DNA of 64,000 nucleotides from Pseudoalteromonas sp. MSK9-3 (GTDB lineage Bacteria > Pseudomonadota > Gammaproteobacteria > Enterobacterales > Alteromonadaceae): NCBI RefSeq assembly GCF_003590335.1, contig NZ_MIET01000007.1:62001-126000 (forward strand). Direction: 5' to 3'. The notes beneath the pieces were generated by a model. That model did no database searches. It saw only the letters and a list, made by a program, of their open reading frames with translations, and was not told where the DNA came from. Below, piece after piece: positions 46,855 through 57,008 of the stretch. The translations under genes and the position numbers were made by a program. Every line of letters starts with the position of its first letter. Position 1 is the stretch's first letter.

Positions 46855-48336
46855 CTAAAACGCTCTGCAAGTTCGGCCTAAACCATACTGATTATGTAAA
46901 TAGTGCTCGTTCAAAATGCCCACATTTGAATACGGATTGATACAGTTAACTGCGACGGCTACGATACCACCAGAATAACCAGCGCTTTCTGGTTTTGTCC
47001 TATATTGATACATACCTAATAACTCCCCCATCATACTTTCCAATGCAATTGTCACCTCTCCCTCACTATTGACAGTGCCGGAGCTATTAGCTGTTTTATA
47101 TGCTTCTGAATTGCTCATGAAATAATAGTTTATGGGCTCGAGCTTTTTACCTTCGGTAAAACGGTAATGCGCACTGTATTTATTATGACCCATTTTAGTT
47201 ACTCCATTGAGAATACCAAAATAGCCATGATAATTTTGTGCGTATGAACTCATCGCACCTTCTGCATGGTTATACCTACTTATTCCATGAGGATGCACTA
47301 TTGTATTGTAGATAAAATTAACACAAGTAAAATCCCCAGCATTAACATAGCTTTGCAGTGCGGCATCATCCGGAATTGAAATTGACGTAATGTTATTACC
47401 GTCACGGTATTTTTCAATTAATAACGACGTCCCTTCATCAACCATAACTAAACAATGTTTATTGTTGTCGTACAAAACCCCTGCTGTTTTATACGCATAG
47501 TTTGTTGTTGTCGTTACCCCCCATTGGTCAACCGCATTCAGGTTTTTCTTGGGCTTAGTGATAGAGTTAAACCCAGCTGTTTTACAAAAAATACCACCAT
47601 AGTCATTTACTGACGAACTAACTGAATCTTGCGAGCTAAATACAACTTCATACTGAATATCATTTGGTGCAGCTTTCAACGCCAATGGTAAAAATGCGGA
47701 TGAGCCATACTGGAGTACTTTTCCTACCGGGTTTTGCTCAAATGCATTAGTGTAAACAAAACTAGTAAAGTGTGTTGATTTATGACTGCCATCATTACTC
47801 AAAGTCAAAAACTCAATTCTGCTTTGTTCTTGAGTGGTATTCGCTGTATAACTTGGTCGCACCAGATGCGTTTCCCCTGAATTATCATAAATTGCAAATG
47901 CAGCAGTAGTCCTTCGATTTTCCCCACCAGAACCTGCGGTCTCCAACGGAGTTAAACCAAACAAGGGTTTTACATAACTCGCTGAGGCCTGCTGCTGTAC
48001 CTTGGTGATATTCTCAATCGCAGGTGTAATATTGTCTAATTGGCTTAACTGAGCGCTTCGCGAAACCAATGTATTACTTGCATTATTCACCGACTGCGTT
48101 GCGTTTGCCATCGTTGATGTATTATTGCTCGTCGCTTGTTTTAACTCCCCAGTCGCAACATCTAAATGTTCCTCTGCAACCGCTACGAGGGCTTTTTCTA
48201 ATCGGTCGTTGTCTGCTAACTTGGTTATTGCATTACTGACTAGCGCTTGGTCTTCTGCCGATAACGGTGTGCTGCCTTTCATATCAGTCACCAGTTTATC
48301 AACCATGGCCTGTACGGCATTTTGTATTGTTGCCAT
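46855..48336 (-). CDS. Tail fibre protein
   Basis: The 493-residue protein has an N-terminal helical/coiled region (1-115, MATIQNAVQAMVDKLV, then Asn/Thr-rich helices) and a beta-rich C-terminal receptor-binding domain (about 125-493; GLTPLETAGSGGENRRTTAAF, HYRFTEGKKLEPINYYF). Its size, layout and the following accessory gene mark it as a fibre. It is the fibre nearest to the P2-type core in the right-hand module. Confidence 0.7.
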   Translation of the reverse strand: MATIQNAVQAMVDKLVTDMKGSTPLSAEDQALVSNAITKLADNDRLEKALVAVAEEHLDVATGELKQATSNNTSTMANATQSVNNASNTLVSRSAQLSQLDNITPAIENITKVQQQASASYVKPLFGLTPLETAGSGGENRRTTAAFAIYDNSGETHLVRPSYTANTTQEQSRIEFLTLSNDGSHKSTHFTSFVYTNAFEQNPVGKVLQYGSSAFLPLALKAAPNDIQYEVVFSSQDSVSSSVNDYGGIFCKTAGFNSITKPKKNLNAVDQWGVTTTTNYAYKTAGVLYDNNKHCLVMVDEGTSLLIEKYRDGNNITSISIPDDAALQSYVNAGDFTCVNFIYNTIVHPHGISRYNHAEGAMSSYAQNYHGYFGILNGVTKMGHNKYSAHYRFTEGKKLEPINYYFMSNSEAYKTANSSGTVNSEGEVTIALESMMGELLGMYQYRTKPESAGYSGGIVAVAVNCINPYSNVGILNEHYLHNQYGLGRTCRAF

Positions 48337-48345
48337 AATATCCTC

Positions 48346-48663
48346 TTATAGTGGAAAAATTGATTCGCCCAACAATTGGTTGAGCTTGTGTTTACGTGCT
48401 TGTTTTGTGGATGCTTCAACCTGGGTTTCGTGCTTGTCTTCAAGAGTAGTTAGCTTAGCGTCGAGGGTTTTATCGTTTTCCTCTAGTGCTTTTTTAAGCG
48501 TTTCTCTGGCTTCGTTGGCACTTTTATCGGCTTGTAGTAGCGCATATACATTGCTATCAACGGCTTTTAGTGCTTCGGCGAGTCTTAACACATCTTGATC
48601 AAGTTGATTGGTTGGGTGTGGCAGTGGGTATTGTTGATGTGGGGTTTTATTGTCTACAGTCAT
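48346..48663 (-). CDS. Small coiled-coil protein of the fibre module
   Basis: The 105-residue protein has a Pro/Gln-rich N-terminus, then one long heptad-like helix (about 20-95: LAEALKAVDSNVYALLQADK, LEENDKTLDAKLTTLEDKHE). It lies 9 bases from each neighbour, between the 401-residue protein and a fibre. It may be a trimeric connector. No family recognised. Confidence 0.6.
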   Translation of the reverse strand: MTVDNKTPHQQYPLPHPTNQLDQDVLRLAEALKAVDSNVYALLQADKSANEARETLKKALEENDKTLDAKLTTLEDKHETQVEASTKQARKHKLNQLLGESIFPL

Positions 48664-48672
48664 AGACCCTCC

Positions 48673-49878
48673 TTAGGTTGAAAACGCCCTCAAATTACGC
48701 ACTCTTGGCCTGCTTGACGCGGTGCCAGTGAGTACCAGTTTTACACGTATACTGTCTTGTTCGATATTCGTTAACCGGCAATCTATTTGCTGCCAACTGT
48801 CAGCCAATTCTTGCACTGCATCCACCTCTAACTTAGCCCAGCTCAAGCCACTCTCTGTTTGCTTTTCAACAAACACGTTCACGGTGGCATTGGTGGGTAA
48901 ATTCGCTTCAAAGCTCACAGTAAACTGCCCGCCTCGACGGCAATTAATCGCTCGGGAAATATAATCGGCTGAGGAGCTAACAACGCCTTTGGCGCATTGG
49001 CTATCGGCAAACAGTATGGGGCTCAGTGTTTGGCTACCACTCAAATGGGCTTTAACGCTTAATTGCCCAGTAAAGGCTGCGGGTAATTGTGCTGGCTGCC
49101 ATTCTTGCAAGGTTTGTGTGCTAAACGCGCTGTCATTACTGCTAATGGTAAATTCAACATCGGTATTGGCACTGGGCCGCTGCACAACAGCCAACGCCAT
49201 CACATCGGTAATTTGCTCAGCGCTCACACTCCCCAAATCTAGGGTGTGCGTTGTGTCAGTAAACTTGGCGGCTTTTAACCTAAAGGTTAAATCGCGCGTT
49301 TGATGCGGCGTCCAGGTACTGGCGTTACTCGACGACAGTAGTACCCCCACCTGATAAGGCTGACTGGTCACCCACCCTGTTTGCGCGTCGAATTGGCCCA
49401 GCTCTGAGATGGCCACTTCGTGCTCAGCCCCATCGGTTAATACCACAATGGCGTATTCTTGACCGGCTAATAAATACACCGGCGTAAAACTAAAGCGCGT
49501 AAATTGCTCACCTAAGTGAATGTCAGCACTGTCTACGCTGGTTTGCGCAAGCACATTTTGCGTTGGCACACCTTGCACTACATCGCGAATTTGTACTTGT
49601 ACCGCCTCTGGGCCTTTGGCTTTAAACCATAAATCAACCGCCGCAATAAAGCGGTTTTGCTCAAGGGTAAAGGTTTGTGCGAGTGGGTCGTAGCGCTGAG
49701 TAATTAAGGTATTTACTTGGCGCATGGTCTCAACACGAATGGTGCCACTGCCGGTATAAACCGCACTGCCGTTTGATTTACCCGCGCCAGTAAACTCTAC
49801 CCGCTTTCTGCCTGCCGGAATGTTACTTGGAATGGTAAAACGCCCTGTAACTTCTCCTTGCTGATTGGCTTTTATCAT
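48673..49878 (-). CDS. Phage structural protein following DUF4815
   Basis: The 401-residue beta-rich protein has an early motif YDPLAQTFTLEQNRFIAAVDLWF seen in baseplate- or fibre-associated phage proteins, with an NQQGEVTGRFTIPSNIP-type N-terminal strand region and a C-terminal lectin- or carbohydrate-binding-like half (FTVSFEANLPTNATVNVFVEK...). It overlaps the DUF4815 gene by 4 bases (ATGA), so the two products probably work together. The function is unknown. Confidence 0.65.
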   Translation of the reverse strand: MIKANQQGEVTGRFTIPSNIPAGRKRVEFTGAGKSNGSAVYTGSGTIRVETMRQVNTLITQRYDPLAQTFTLEQNRFIAAVDLWFKAKGPEAVQVQIRDVVQGVPTQNVLAQTSVDSADIHLGEQFTRFSFTPVYLLAGQEYAIVVLTDGAEHEVAISELGQFDAQTGWVTSQPYQVGVLLSSSNASTWTPHQTRDLTFRLKAAKFTDTTHTLDLGSVSAEQITDVMALAVVQRPSANTDVEFTISSNDSAFSTQTLQEWQPAQLPAAFTGQLSVKAHLSGSQTLSPILFADSQCAKGVVSSSADYISRAINCRRGGQFTVSFEANLPTNATVNVFVEKQTESGLSWAKLEVDAVQELADSWQQIDCRLTNIEQDSIRVKLVLTGTASSRPRVRNLRAFST

Positions 49879-51908
49879 GATGTTGCCTCCGCAGTCACCG
49901 TAACGCCATCAAATGTGACTGACTCTAATTGTTCATTTGGGCCAAAGCCTTTGAGGGTAAATGCCACCGAACGAGGGCGTAAAAACTCAACTTGCTGAAC
50001 TTGCGTACCCACCCGTTCAACGGTTACACGGCTGGTAATACGTTGAATGCGCCCGCCTCCTTGGGTAAAGCGTCGTGTAATTGGGCTCGACCACACTTGT
50101 TGTGTTTGGGTCCAATGATCAACACTTGGGGTAAGTGTTACCCTAGCGGGTACTGGTTCAAACGCTTGATACGGGTTAACTTTCATACTGCCTGTTTGGC
50201 TGGTTTGTACTAAGATGTCTTCAAGTTCATAAGGTAATAACGTGGCCTCACTGGTTTGATTAAGTGCATCAGCCTCCACATCAATAGGCAACAGCAGCTC
50301 ACCATCAATGATCGCAGCGCTTTGTGCACGCCCGGCATCTCGTAAGTCGTCGTCTAAAAACGGGTCTACAAAAACGCCGTATTTACTGGTTGCGTCTTGA
50401 ATATTGGTGTCGTTGCGTAAACGCTCAATTGCCAGCAAATGGTATAAATCGCTGATCTGTGATTGCATATAATGCATATCGGCCATGTTTACCGCTTGAA
50501 TTGCGGCAAGCTCAATACGCGGTACGGTATTTCCCCATCTTTGGTGTACAAATGCCAAAGGTAAATGTTGCTCTGGCACTGCTGGTTTAACTGGGTTGCG
50601 TATGGCTGAAGCACCTTGAATACATGTCACTTCACCGCGTGCGTTGATCACAATTAAGTCTATACGAGGCATGAAGTAGGTATAATCTACCCGTATCTCT
50701 GTAGCGGGGATCACTTGGCCGCCATCTGGCAACTGTTGCGTTACCGTGTAGTGCGTTTCGCTGTTTACCAATGCCGAATGAGGTATATCAACATTGTACT
50801 CGTATTCTATAAAATACGTGCTGCCAACAACGGGCTCTTCGCCCCCTAATTGCCATGAAATATCATTGCCCGTGAAGGTAAAACTAATGCCTTGACTATA
50901 TACTGTGTCACCTTGAGTGACCGTCACTATGCGTTTTACACTTAGATCGGGTAATAGGTCTTTACCACCTTGCTCGCTTCCCCGCGTCATCTGTACGGTT
51001 TTTTTCGCAGTAACAACAACCTGTTCAACGCGCTTAACAGGGAAAAAATCGAACGCAATGTCCATTTTTCCTTGTTCGTTGGGCACAAAATTGGTTGGCT
51101 CATTCGATATTTCACGCTCTTGTGGCACAATATCAAACGCAGCCGACACTGCCGTATCAAACGCTACTTCATAGCCATTAATGTGCGCTTTACCCTCTTG
51201 CACACTAAAGTACTGCTTGGCAACCTCATCAACAGAGTGTGTTTTTAAGTAGCGCAGTGCCAACCCTTCAATCACATAACTGCCGCCGTTCGACTCTCGA
51301 TCGTAACGGGCCAATGCCAAGGTCACTGAGTCTTGCTTAGAGGTACCACTATTTTGTAATATATGACCATCGTCTATGTGATAGACCGTATAAAACTCAC
51401 TTTGCTCGGCGTCGTTAAGATCACTGGGCGTGTCACTTTTGCCCCAATGCCCCGTCACTTTTAATCGCGCTGCCCCCGGTTCATTAAAGTTTTGGGCAAT
51501 AACGGGCGAGTCTTTACCTGCTGGGTCTAGCATGTCTGGGTCGGTGAGTTCAGTAACCACTGAGTGCGTTAACCACACCCCCACGCTCTCTTTTCCGCTG
51601 AGCGATATAGGCAACTGCGCCGCCGCAATAGTCTGTATCGCGCCATTTAAATAAACTTGTGCATCACCTAACTGCACCCTTTTTTTGCTGGTATCTACTG
51701 CTATGGCACCACCCGATACCACACTGCCATTTTTTAGCAGTACATCACCCAGCCCTTTTACTTGCTGACTAACCTGTAACTGTAAGTCGTTTAGCTCGCG
51801 GCTTTGTAGCCCTTTTCCGGCCCTAAACAACAATTGCTGATACTGCTTGTCTTTGTCATAGCTTTGGTAATATTCGTCACCTAAGGCGTTGTTTATATAC
51901 TCTGTCAT
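49875..51908 (-). CDS. DUF4815-domain phage structural protein
   Basis: The 677-residue protein has a DUF4815-type N-terminus (YQSYDKDKQYQQLLFRAGKG, LQSRELNDLQLQVSQQVKG, LLKNGSVVSGGAIAVD). The middle is beta-rich, and the C-terminal part (FVDPFLDDDLRDAGRAQSAAI, RRFTQGGGRIQRITSRVTVE) looks like a baseplate wedge or fibre-attachment region. It is co-translated with the 401-residue protein (ATGA overlap) and preceded 9 bases upstream by the 160-residue adaptor-like gene. DUF4815 proteins occur in phages and have no assigned function known to me. Confidence 0.75.
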   Translation of the reverse strand: MTEYINNALGDEYYQSYDKDKQYQQLLFRAGKGLQSRELNDLQLQVSQQVKGLGDVLLKNGSVVSGGAIAVDTSKKRVQLGDAQVYLNGAIQTIAAAQLPISLSGKESVGVWLTHSVVTELTDPDMLDPAGKDSPVIAQNFNEPGAARLKVTGHWGKSDTPSDLNDAEQSEFYTVYHIDDGHILQNSGTSKQDSVTLALARYDRESNGGSYVIEGLALRYLKTHSVDEVAKQYFSVQEGKAHINGYEVAFDTAVSAAFDIVPQEREISNEPTNFVPNEQGKMDIAFDFFPVKRVEQVVVTAKKTVQMTRGSEQGGKDLLPDLSVKRIVTVTQGDTVYSQGISFTFTGNDISWQLGGEEPVVGSTYFIEYEYNVDIPHSALVNSETHYTVTQQLPDGGQVIPATEIRVDYTYFMPRIDLIVINARGEVTCIQGASAIRNPVKPAVPEQHLPLAFVHQRWGNTVPRIELAAIQAVNMADMHYMQSQISDLYHLLAIERLRNDTNIQDATSKYGVFVDPFLDDDLRDAGRAQSAAIIDGELLLPIDVEADALNQTSEATLLPYELEDILVQTSQTGSMKVNPYQAFEPVPARVTLTPSVDHWTQTQQVWSSPITRRFTQGGGRIQRITSRVTVERVGTQVQQVEFLRPRSVAFTLKGFGPNEQLESVTFDGVTVTAEATS

Positions 51909-51917
51909 AGTCGAACC

Positions 51918-52400
51918 TTAAAAGCTGAGTACAAATTCAAAGGTTTCTCGTACCCCTTGGTCGCGATACATCGCAGGGCGATGCTCAAGTAACATCAATA
52001 CACCTGGATCGGCAATGCCGCTGGGGGCATGATAAAACCGACCCGCAGGTTCACTGCTATGCGGTTGCGTGCCTACCATTAACCCAAGTTCACGAATGGT
52101 CTGTTCAAGGCCATCGGTAAAATCATAATTAAACTCACAATAAATGTGCGGTGTGGCTTGCGTACTGGCTTTGAATGTTCCTTCAGGCACTTGTATTTCA
52201 CCGTTGGTGTCGGGCTCACAGTATAAAACTCGGCGCGCTTTACGATACCCCAAGGCCTGCGTTAACTGGGTGCTGCCGCTTTGTTCGGTCACAGGGGTCG
52301 TATCCCATTGTGGCTGACCACTGCCCCATGCTAAATATATACTTTGTGCTTTAACGGCTTTAGCCAATTCAATTCGGCCCACTCGCGTTAATATGGCCAC
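51918..52400 (-). CDS. Collar-adaptor-like tail protein
   Basis: The 160-residue protein has an N-terminal TRVGRIELAKAVKAQSIYLAWGSG pattern and an IRELGLMV motif. These parallel the collar-adaptor signatures (tail-collar fibre domain: [IV]xE[IL]G[ILV]) of the 185- and 182-residue proteins in this cluster. It is the first gene after a terminator and starts the unit with DUF4815. It probably attaches a fibre to the baseplate (inference). Confidence 0.6.
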   Translation of the reverse strand: MAILTRVGRIELAKAVKAQSIYLAWGSGQPQWDTTPVTEQSGSTQLTQALGYRKARRVLYCEPDTNGEIQVPEGTFKASTQATPHIYCEFNYDFTDGLEQTIRELGLMVGTQPHSSEPAGRFYHAPSGIADPGVLMLLEHRPAMYRDQGVRETFEFVLSF

Positions 52401-52500
52401 TATGACCTCCTATTATTTTCATTAATTTCTATTGGGGCTGACAGGGGTTTTACCCACTTATTACAATGCGTAAAACAACTTGGCCACCTCCTAAAACCCA

Positions 52501-52530
52501 AAAAGCCCCGCCAGATATGGCGAGGCTTTT
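52501..52530. terminator. Terminator between DUF4376 and adaptor genes
   Basis: AAAAGCC-CGCCA...TGGCG-GGCTTTT forms a 12-bp stem with one bulge and flanking A4/T4 runs, about 100 bases upstream of the 160-residue gene. It divides the fibre module into two transcription units. Confidence 0.85.
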
Positions 52531-52641
52531 AACTGTGTTAGTCACATCATGTGGTTGCTTTCTTTCCTACAAAACTCGTCGCTAACATACTTATACCTAA
52601 AGTACTGATGACCAACATGCAGGTAACTAACACACAGCAAG

Positions 52642-53592
52642 CTAGATTGCAGGCACCCACAGCGCCGACTGCTGCTCACCCGCTTGTTTACAAGCCTCGA
52701 ACAACTGCTTTTTACTCACTTGCACCACCTCATTATTAGCCAACACCCACATGGTGGTTTGCGTCTCATTCATCAGCAATAACGCCCGTGCCATGCGCTG
52801 CTGGCTTAGCTCGTCGGCATCAAATTCCATGCCTTCTACAATAACTGTTTGCTGCGCCACTTTACGTGCTCGACTGGCTTTAAACCGTGTGCGCTGTACT
52901 TGTGCAATATATTCTGCACTGTGTGCCTGAGTTGCAGGATAAATACGTAAAATATGTGCTGCATCGTCATACTCTTTACGTTGTGCTTGTGTTTGCGTTG
53001 TTAGTTCTAAGTCAACCTCAACATACTCAGTGCGGTAACAACTGCGGCGCAGTGCCATGTCTATTTTTGGCTGCTGTGGCAACTCAGGCACGTCGACCAA
53101 AGTAGTTTCTGCCCCCTCATTTACAGCCGGGTTTTCAGCCCTATTCTCAGCCGCTGTTACCGTCGCATTATGTGCAAGTGCGTCATCGCGCTTGGCTTGC
53201 GCTATAACAACTTCCAGCTCCCATTGCTGGTATGCTTCAACATGCTGATCTTGTTCAAATGCAATCGCTTGCTCAAGTGCAGCGTCAATCTCTGATTGCG
53301 AATGGCGCAATGCCATTTTAGTTTGCACCTCTTCATAACTGATTGGTGTGATCTGTGCTTCATCCGAAGTCGATTCACTTTCATCGCCTTCTTGCTCAGA
53401 GGTTTGCAGCGCCGCATCTTGTGTTTCTGGTGTATCTACAGTGTGTGCTGGGGTGCCCGCCGCGGCTGATCCTGTACTGTCTAATTCCGTACTTTCTGGT
53501 TGTGTATTTTCTGGCTGTGTATCTTGCGTTTGTTCAGGCGTCAAAGCGCCCGTATCGGCTACATTCGCCGAACTTTGATCATTCTGTTCCAT
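52642..53592 (-). CDS. Acidic protein with C-terminal DUF4376-like domain
   Basis: The 316-residue protein has a very acidic, Gln/Glu/Thr-rich disordered N-terminus (1-85), a central helical part, and a C-terminal domain (about 225-316: VIVEGMEFDADELSQQRMARAL, NNEVVQVSKKQLFEACKQAGEQQSALW) matching DUF4376, usually found at the C-terminus of phage fibre-associated proteins. I start at ATG 53592 (aaggaa upstream) rather than 53619. It lies downstream of giant fibre A and may be its accessory or chaperone. Confidence 0.7.
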   Translation of the reverse strand: MEQNDQSSANVADTGALTPEQTQDTQPENTQPESTELDSTGSAAAGTPAHTVDTPETQDAALQTSEQEGDESESTSDEAQITPISYEEVQTKMALRHSQSEIDAALEQAIAFEQDQHVEAYQQWELEVVIAQAKRDDALAHNATVTAAENRAENPAVNEGAETTLVDVPELPQQPKIDMALRRSCYRTEYVEVDLELTTQTQAQRKEYDDAAHILRIYPATQAHSAEYIAQVQRTRFKASRARKVAQQTVIVEGMEFDADELSQQRMARALLLMNETQTTMWVLANNEVVQVSKKQLFEACKQAGEQQSALWVPAI

Positions 53593-53741
53593 GATTTTCC
53601 TTATGGCACCAACGCCCATAGCTGTGCGTCAGTGACCCTATTAAAAAGAGATAACTGCAAAGTGAGTGACTTAACAGGTGATAACTAAAAAGCTAAGAGA
53701 TTTAAAAGTTGATGAGTAAAAGTAATAACCCTAAAAATGCA

Positions 53742-56700
53742 TTACCCGTGGTGCGCAATGCCAATCGGTATTTGCGTATGGTGGCAAAATACCTTCACCG
53801 TGTTGCCGTTCAGGTCGGTTTTAACATTTTCACCGCTAACGATAGGAATAACTTGGTCGTCGCCCCAACCAGCCACATAATGTGGTATAAAATAAATATT
53901 GGGGTCTGACACTGAACCTCCAGCACGTATATTTCCATCACTATTTTTTGACCACGTAATATCGTCAAACGCTGCGCTTGTGGTGGTGTTACAATACCAA
54001 ACACCACCAGCTAATGGAGAGTTAACCTCTGAAGCAACTCGGTAAATCGTGCCTTTCGTCGCCTTTATTTCTGAGTTATTCAAGGTGATTTGCACAATCG
54101 TCGGCGTATCGTACCTCAACTCAGCACCATGAAATTGTAGGTATAATAACCCATCTTTTTCAGTGATTGTCGGCAAAGCTTTGACAGCTGGAGAATCATT
54201 AATCGGCTTACGTAGCGTAATCGGTGTGTGTGTCACCTTGTTCGAATTCCAAAGCTTGCTGTATGAAGTCAACGGCGCATTCGTTACACTATTACCTCGC
54301 AGTTGATTTCCATCTTGATTATCTTTGCCTATTTTCCCAATTAAGCTTGGCGTCAATCGGTTACTTTGGCTTACAAAGTTATCCGCGCTCGTATGAACCT
54401 TGCCAACATCACCAAGTACAACAGAGTTAGTTGAAGGTTCTGTGAAGTTTGAAGGTGATTTGTATGCTACTAGCGCTACGTACCCTGTGACGATAGGATG
54501 AGTAATAGAGTTTTTTGCTGTATTAAGCAGTGAGTTAAATGCGCCTGTTAAATCAGAGAACGTTACACCATCATCTATAGTTCTAACAGCAGAGTTAAAA
54601 GTACTTCCATTTAGTTTGGTATTCAATTGAAATTCCTTAGAACTGCCATCAGGGATCTGAGGGATCCACTGCCCAATAACGCCATCAGGAAAAGTGGCTG
54701 CAATCCGTTTAGGGTCTCCGATTATATCTACGCAAGGGAGTGAGTCGAATTCAGATGGTAAGTAATCCCCAAATACTGCTTGAATAGAATCACCACTACT
54801 TGCGTCCGAGGGATAAGTAGTTCTCAGTGCAATATTTTCGAAATTACTTCCAGCGTAACTGATACCGTTAATATCATAAGCGACCCCATTAACTAATATT
54901 TTACCCTGACATTTTTGGGTGTCTTGATTATTCCGGTTAATCCAAGACAAGTCACCACTAACACTACTAACAGGAACCGGTATAAAGCCATTTGTATTTG
55001 ATGCCACTGCTGTTCCAGATGAAATGTAAGTACGAGTAAACGGCACCTTCCCTTTACCTCGCATTTCACCAGCAACCGCTTTACGTATTGAATCTTCACG
55101 TAACTGATTCACATCAAGCTTATTGGCATTGAGGCGTAAGTCTTCGACCTGCCCTGCGTAGATTGCATCGTAATATTTGTATTGATCGTTTCTAATCGGG
55201 CCCGTATATGGTGCACTGATAAAACCCGAACCCGTATGCTTGCCAATTTTAGTTGATGTCGCATTCATAAAACAATCGGAAATCGATACAATAGAGCCCG
55301 TAGGTAAATTATGCCAATGATAATTTGCTACACCACTTTTAGTGAATACAGCCGTCCCCATAGGATTATAAGTTGGGTGATACGCACCTTGGTTCATACG
55401 TTGCACAAGGGCTATTGGAACTGCGAAGCATTTATTATTGTGTCCTATTCTCTTCTTTGAAGCAAAACCCTCAAAATCACTGCCGTTAATTATCTCACGT
55501 TGGCTATTATTTGGTGGATTGAAGTACCCGTTAGATGATGTAGAACCTGAATCATAATAGTCATCAGACAATACATTCTGACCTCTAACGTTGAAGTAAG
55601 GGTAATCCGTATTCCCTCTATTAGGTCTCCAACTTGTAGTTATGCCTCTATATGCATAGGTATAGTCAAAGTCATCCCCGACCCCTTCAACAACCCGTAT
55701 TCTATAGCGTACTTGAATGTAGGCTTTGACCTCTGGGTCGTAATAAATATTGTGCGCTGGGTTCGCTAATAACTTAGCGCGATTTGCTTCTGACAAGCCA
55801 GACCATTTGGCACCATGGCCTGTGGTATTGGTATCCCACTCGCCAAATGCGCTGTAACCTTGTGCCACCAAGTTATTTAGCAATCCGATACCGTCGTAAG
55901 AGTTAGCACCGTATTGCACATTACCCAGAGGGTAAACCACATCTTTATCGGCAATTTTTTCATGCCATGATTCAAGAAATACCAGATCTTTACGGGAAAT
56001 AATGACTTGTTCGGTTATTGGCCTAATAGAAAATTCACTATAATTTGTCGTGGTATCATGCGTGTACAATAATATCGAGTGACCAGCAGTTGGTGCCGTG
56101 AATGTGGCGATATGAGTTCCTGCCGCATTTTCATTTGAAAAACTTGCTATATGTGTGCCATCGGAAGCATCTCTGATGCGAGAGCCATAAACACCATTAG
56201 ATATCGGGCCGTCACTGACGACAGAAATTTCATACCGAACACCGACAGTTAAATTAAGCCTAATATCGATATACCCGCTTTCGCTCTCTGTATTATCAAC
56301 CATCTGAAACGAAGTGGCCCCATTTGTATAAGTATGGCTAGTTAGTCTATCCCACACATGGCTTTTCGCAGCTTTAGCTAAACCACCAAACGCCTCCGCT
56401 GCACTTGCATGTTCCGTTACAACACCTGTAGCGGAGTCGTAAGTTTTAGTGCCATTGGGTGCTGAAGGGAATGGGATCGAGTTCTGTGTTTGTGATCCTA
56501 CCTCATTCACAGCTCTTATACTGTGAGATACGCCATTAATGAGGGCCATTGGGTAGTCTGTGCTGGATATACCTACATTGTTATCACTACCTCTACCCCA
56601 TAAAAGGTTAGAATTATTATTTGAGAATAAGCCTTCATTGACATTATCTAGTATTGTCGTTGTATAGTGCTTACCCCACTCCACAAAGCCACTGCCTGCA

Positions 56701-57008
56701 TACTGTTTTTTTCTTATGTCTCGCAAGGCATCAAACTGGGCTTTGGTCATCACATGGGGGTTGGGGTTAATTTTTTCAGCGTCGGCGATGATGGTTGCCA
56801 GCGTGTCTACCTGATGGGTATTTCCGGCTAAGTCTTTAAATGCCACTTTACCGGTTTTGGTGCGCCAGTCGTCCATCACGCTGTGGTTTTGCGACACCAC
56901 CTCAATGGTGTCTATGCCGTCTTTTACGCCCTCTATTAATTGGTTTGCTAAGTCGGCGTGTTTTGCTGCTTCTAGTGCAACATTTGAGAGTGTTTTTTCT
57001 AAGGTCAT
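53742..57008 (-). CDS. Giant tail fibre A
   Basis: This 1088-residue fibre has an N-terminal coiled segment (1-50), a conserved block with DAEKINPNPHVMTKAQFDAL and QYAGSGFVEWGK (about 75-115), a variable region, then RKDLVFLESWHEKI and GNVQYGANSYDG (about 345-375). A conserved QVEDLRLNANKLDVNQLRED lies at about 620, and the C-terminal block has YLQFHGAELRYDT and VKVFCHHTQIPIGIA. It is paralogous to the giant fibre at 58512: the same blocks in the same order, with different intervening sequence. Its exposed middle regions probably determine the receptor. The conserved ends presumably serve baseplate attachment and trimerisation/folding. Confidence 0.78.
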   Translation of the reverse strand: MTLEKTLSNVALEAAKHADLANQLIEGVKDGIDTIEVVSQNHSVMDDWRTKTGKVAFKDLAGNTHQVDTLATIIADAEKINPNPHVMTKAQFDALRDIRKKQYAGSGFVEWGKHYTTTILDNVNEGLFSNNNSNLLWGRGSDNNVGISSTDYPMALINGVSHSIRAVNEVGSQTQNSIPFPSAPNGTKTYDSATGVVTEHASAAEAFGGLAKAAKSHVWDRLTSHTYTNGATSFQMVDNTESESGYIDIRLNLTVGVRYEISVVSDGPISNGVYGSRIRDASDGTHIASFSNENAAGTHIATFTAPTAGHSILLYTHDTTTNYSEFSIRPITEQVIISRKDLVFLESWHEKIADKDVVYPLGNVQYGANSYDGIGLLNNLVAQGYSAFGEWDTNTTGHGAKWSGLSEANRAKLLANPAHNIYYDPEVKAYIQVRYRIRVVEGVGDDFDYTYAYRGITTSWRPNRGNTDYPYFNVRGQNVLSDDYYDSGSTSSNGYFNPPNNSQREIINGSDFEGFASKKRIGHNNKCFAVPIALVQRMNQGAYHPTYNPMGTAVFTKSGVANYHWHNLPTGSIVSISDCFMNATSTKIGKHTGSGFISAPYTGPIRNDQYKYYDAIYAGQVEDLRLNANKLDVNQLREDSIRKAVAGEMRGKGKVPFTRTYISSGTAVASNTNGFIPVPVSSVSGDLSWINRNNQDTQKCQGKILVNGVAYDINGISYAGSNFENIALRTTYPSDASSGDSIQAVFGDYLPSEFDSLPCVDIIGDPKRIAATFPDGVIGQWIPQIPDGSSKEFQLNTKLNGSTFNSAVRTIDDGVTFSDLTGAFNSLLNTAKNSITHPIVTGYVALVAYKSPSNFTEPSTNSVVLGDVGKVHTSADNFVSQSNRLTPSLIGKIGKDNQDGNQLRGNSVTNAPLTSYSKLWNSNKVTHTPITLRKPINDSPAVKALPTITEKDGLLYLQFHGAELRYDTPTIVQITLNNSEIKATKGTIYRVASEVNSPLAGGVWYCNTTTSAAFDDITWSKNSDGNIRAGGSVSDPNIYFIPHYVAGWGDDQVIPIVSGENVKTDLNGNTVKVFCHHTQIPIGIAHHG

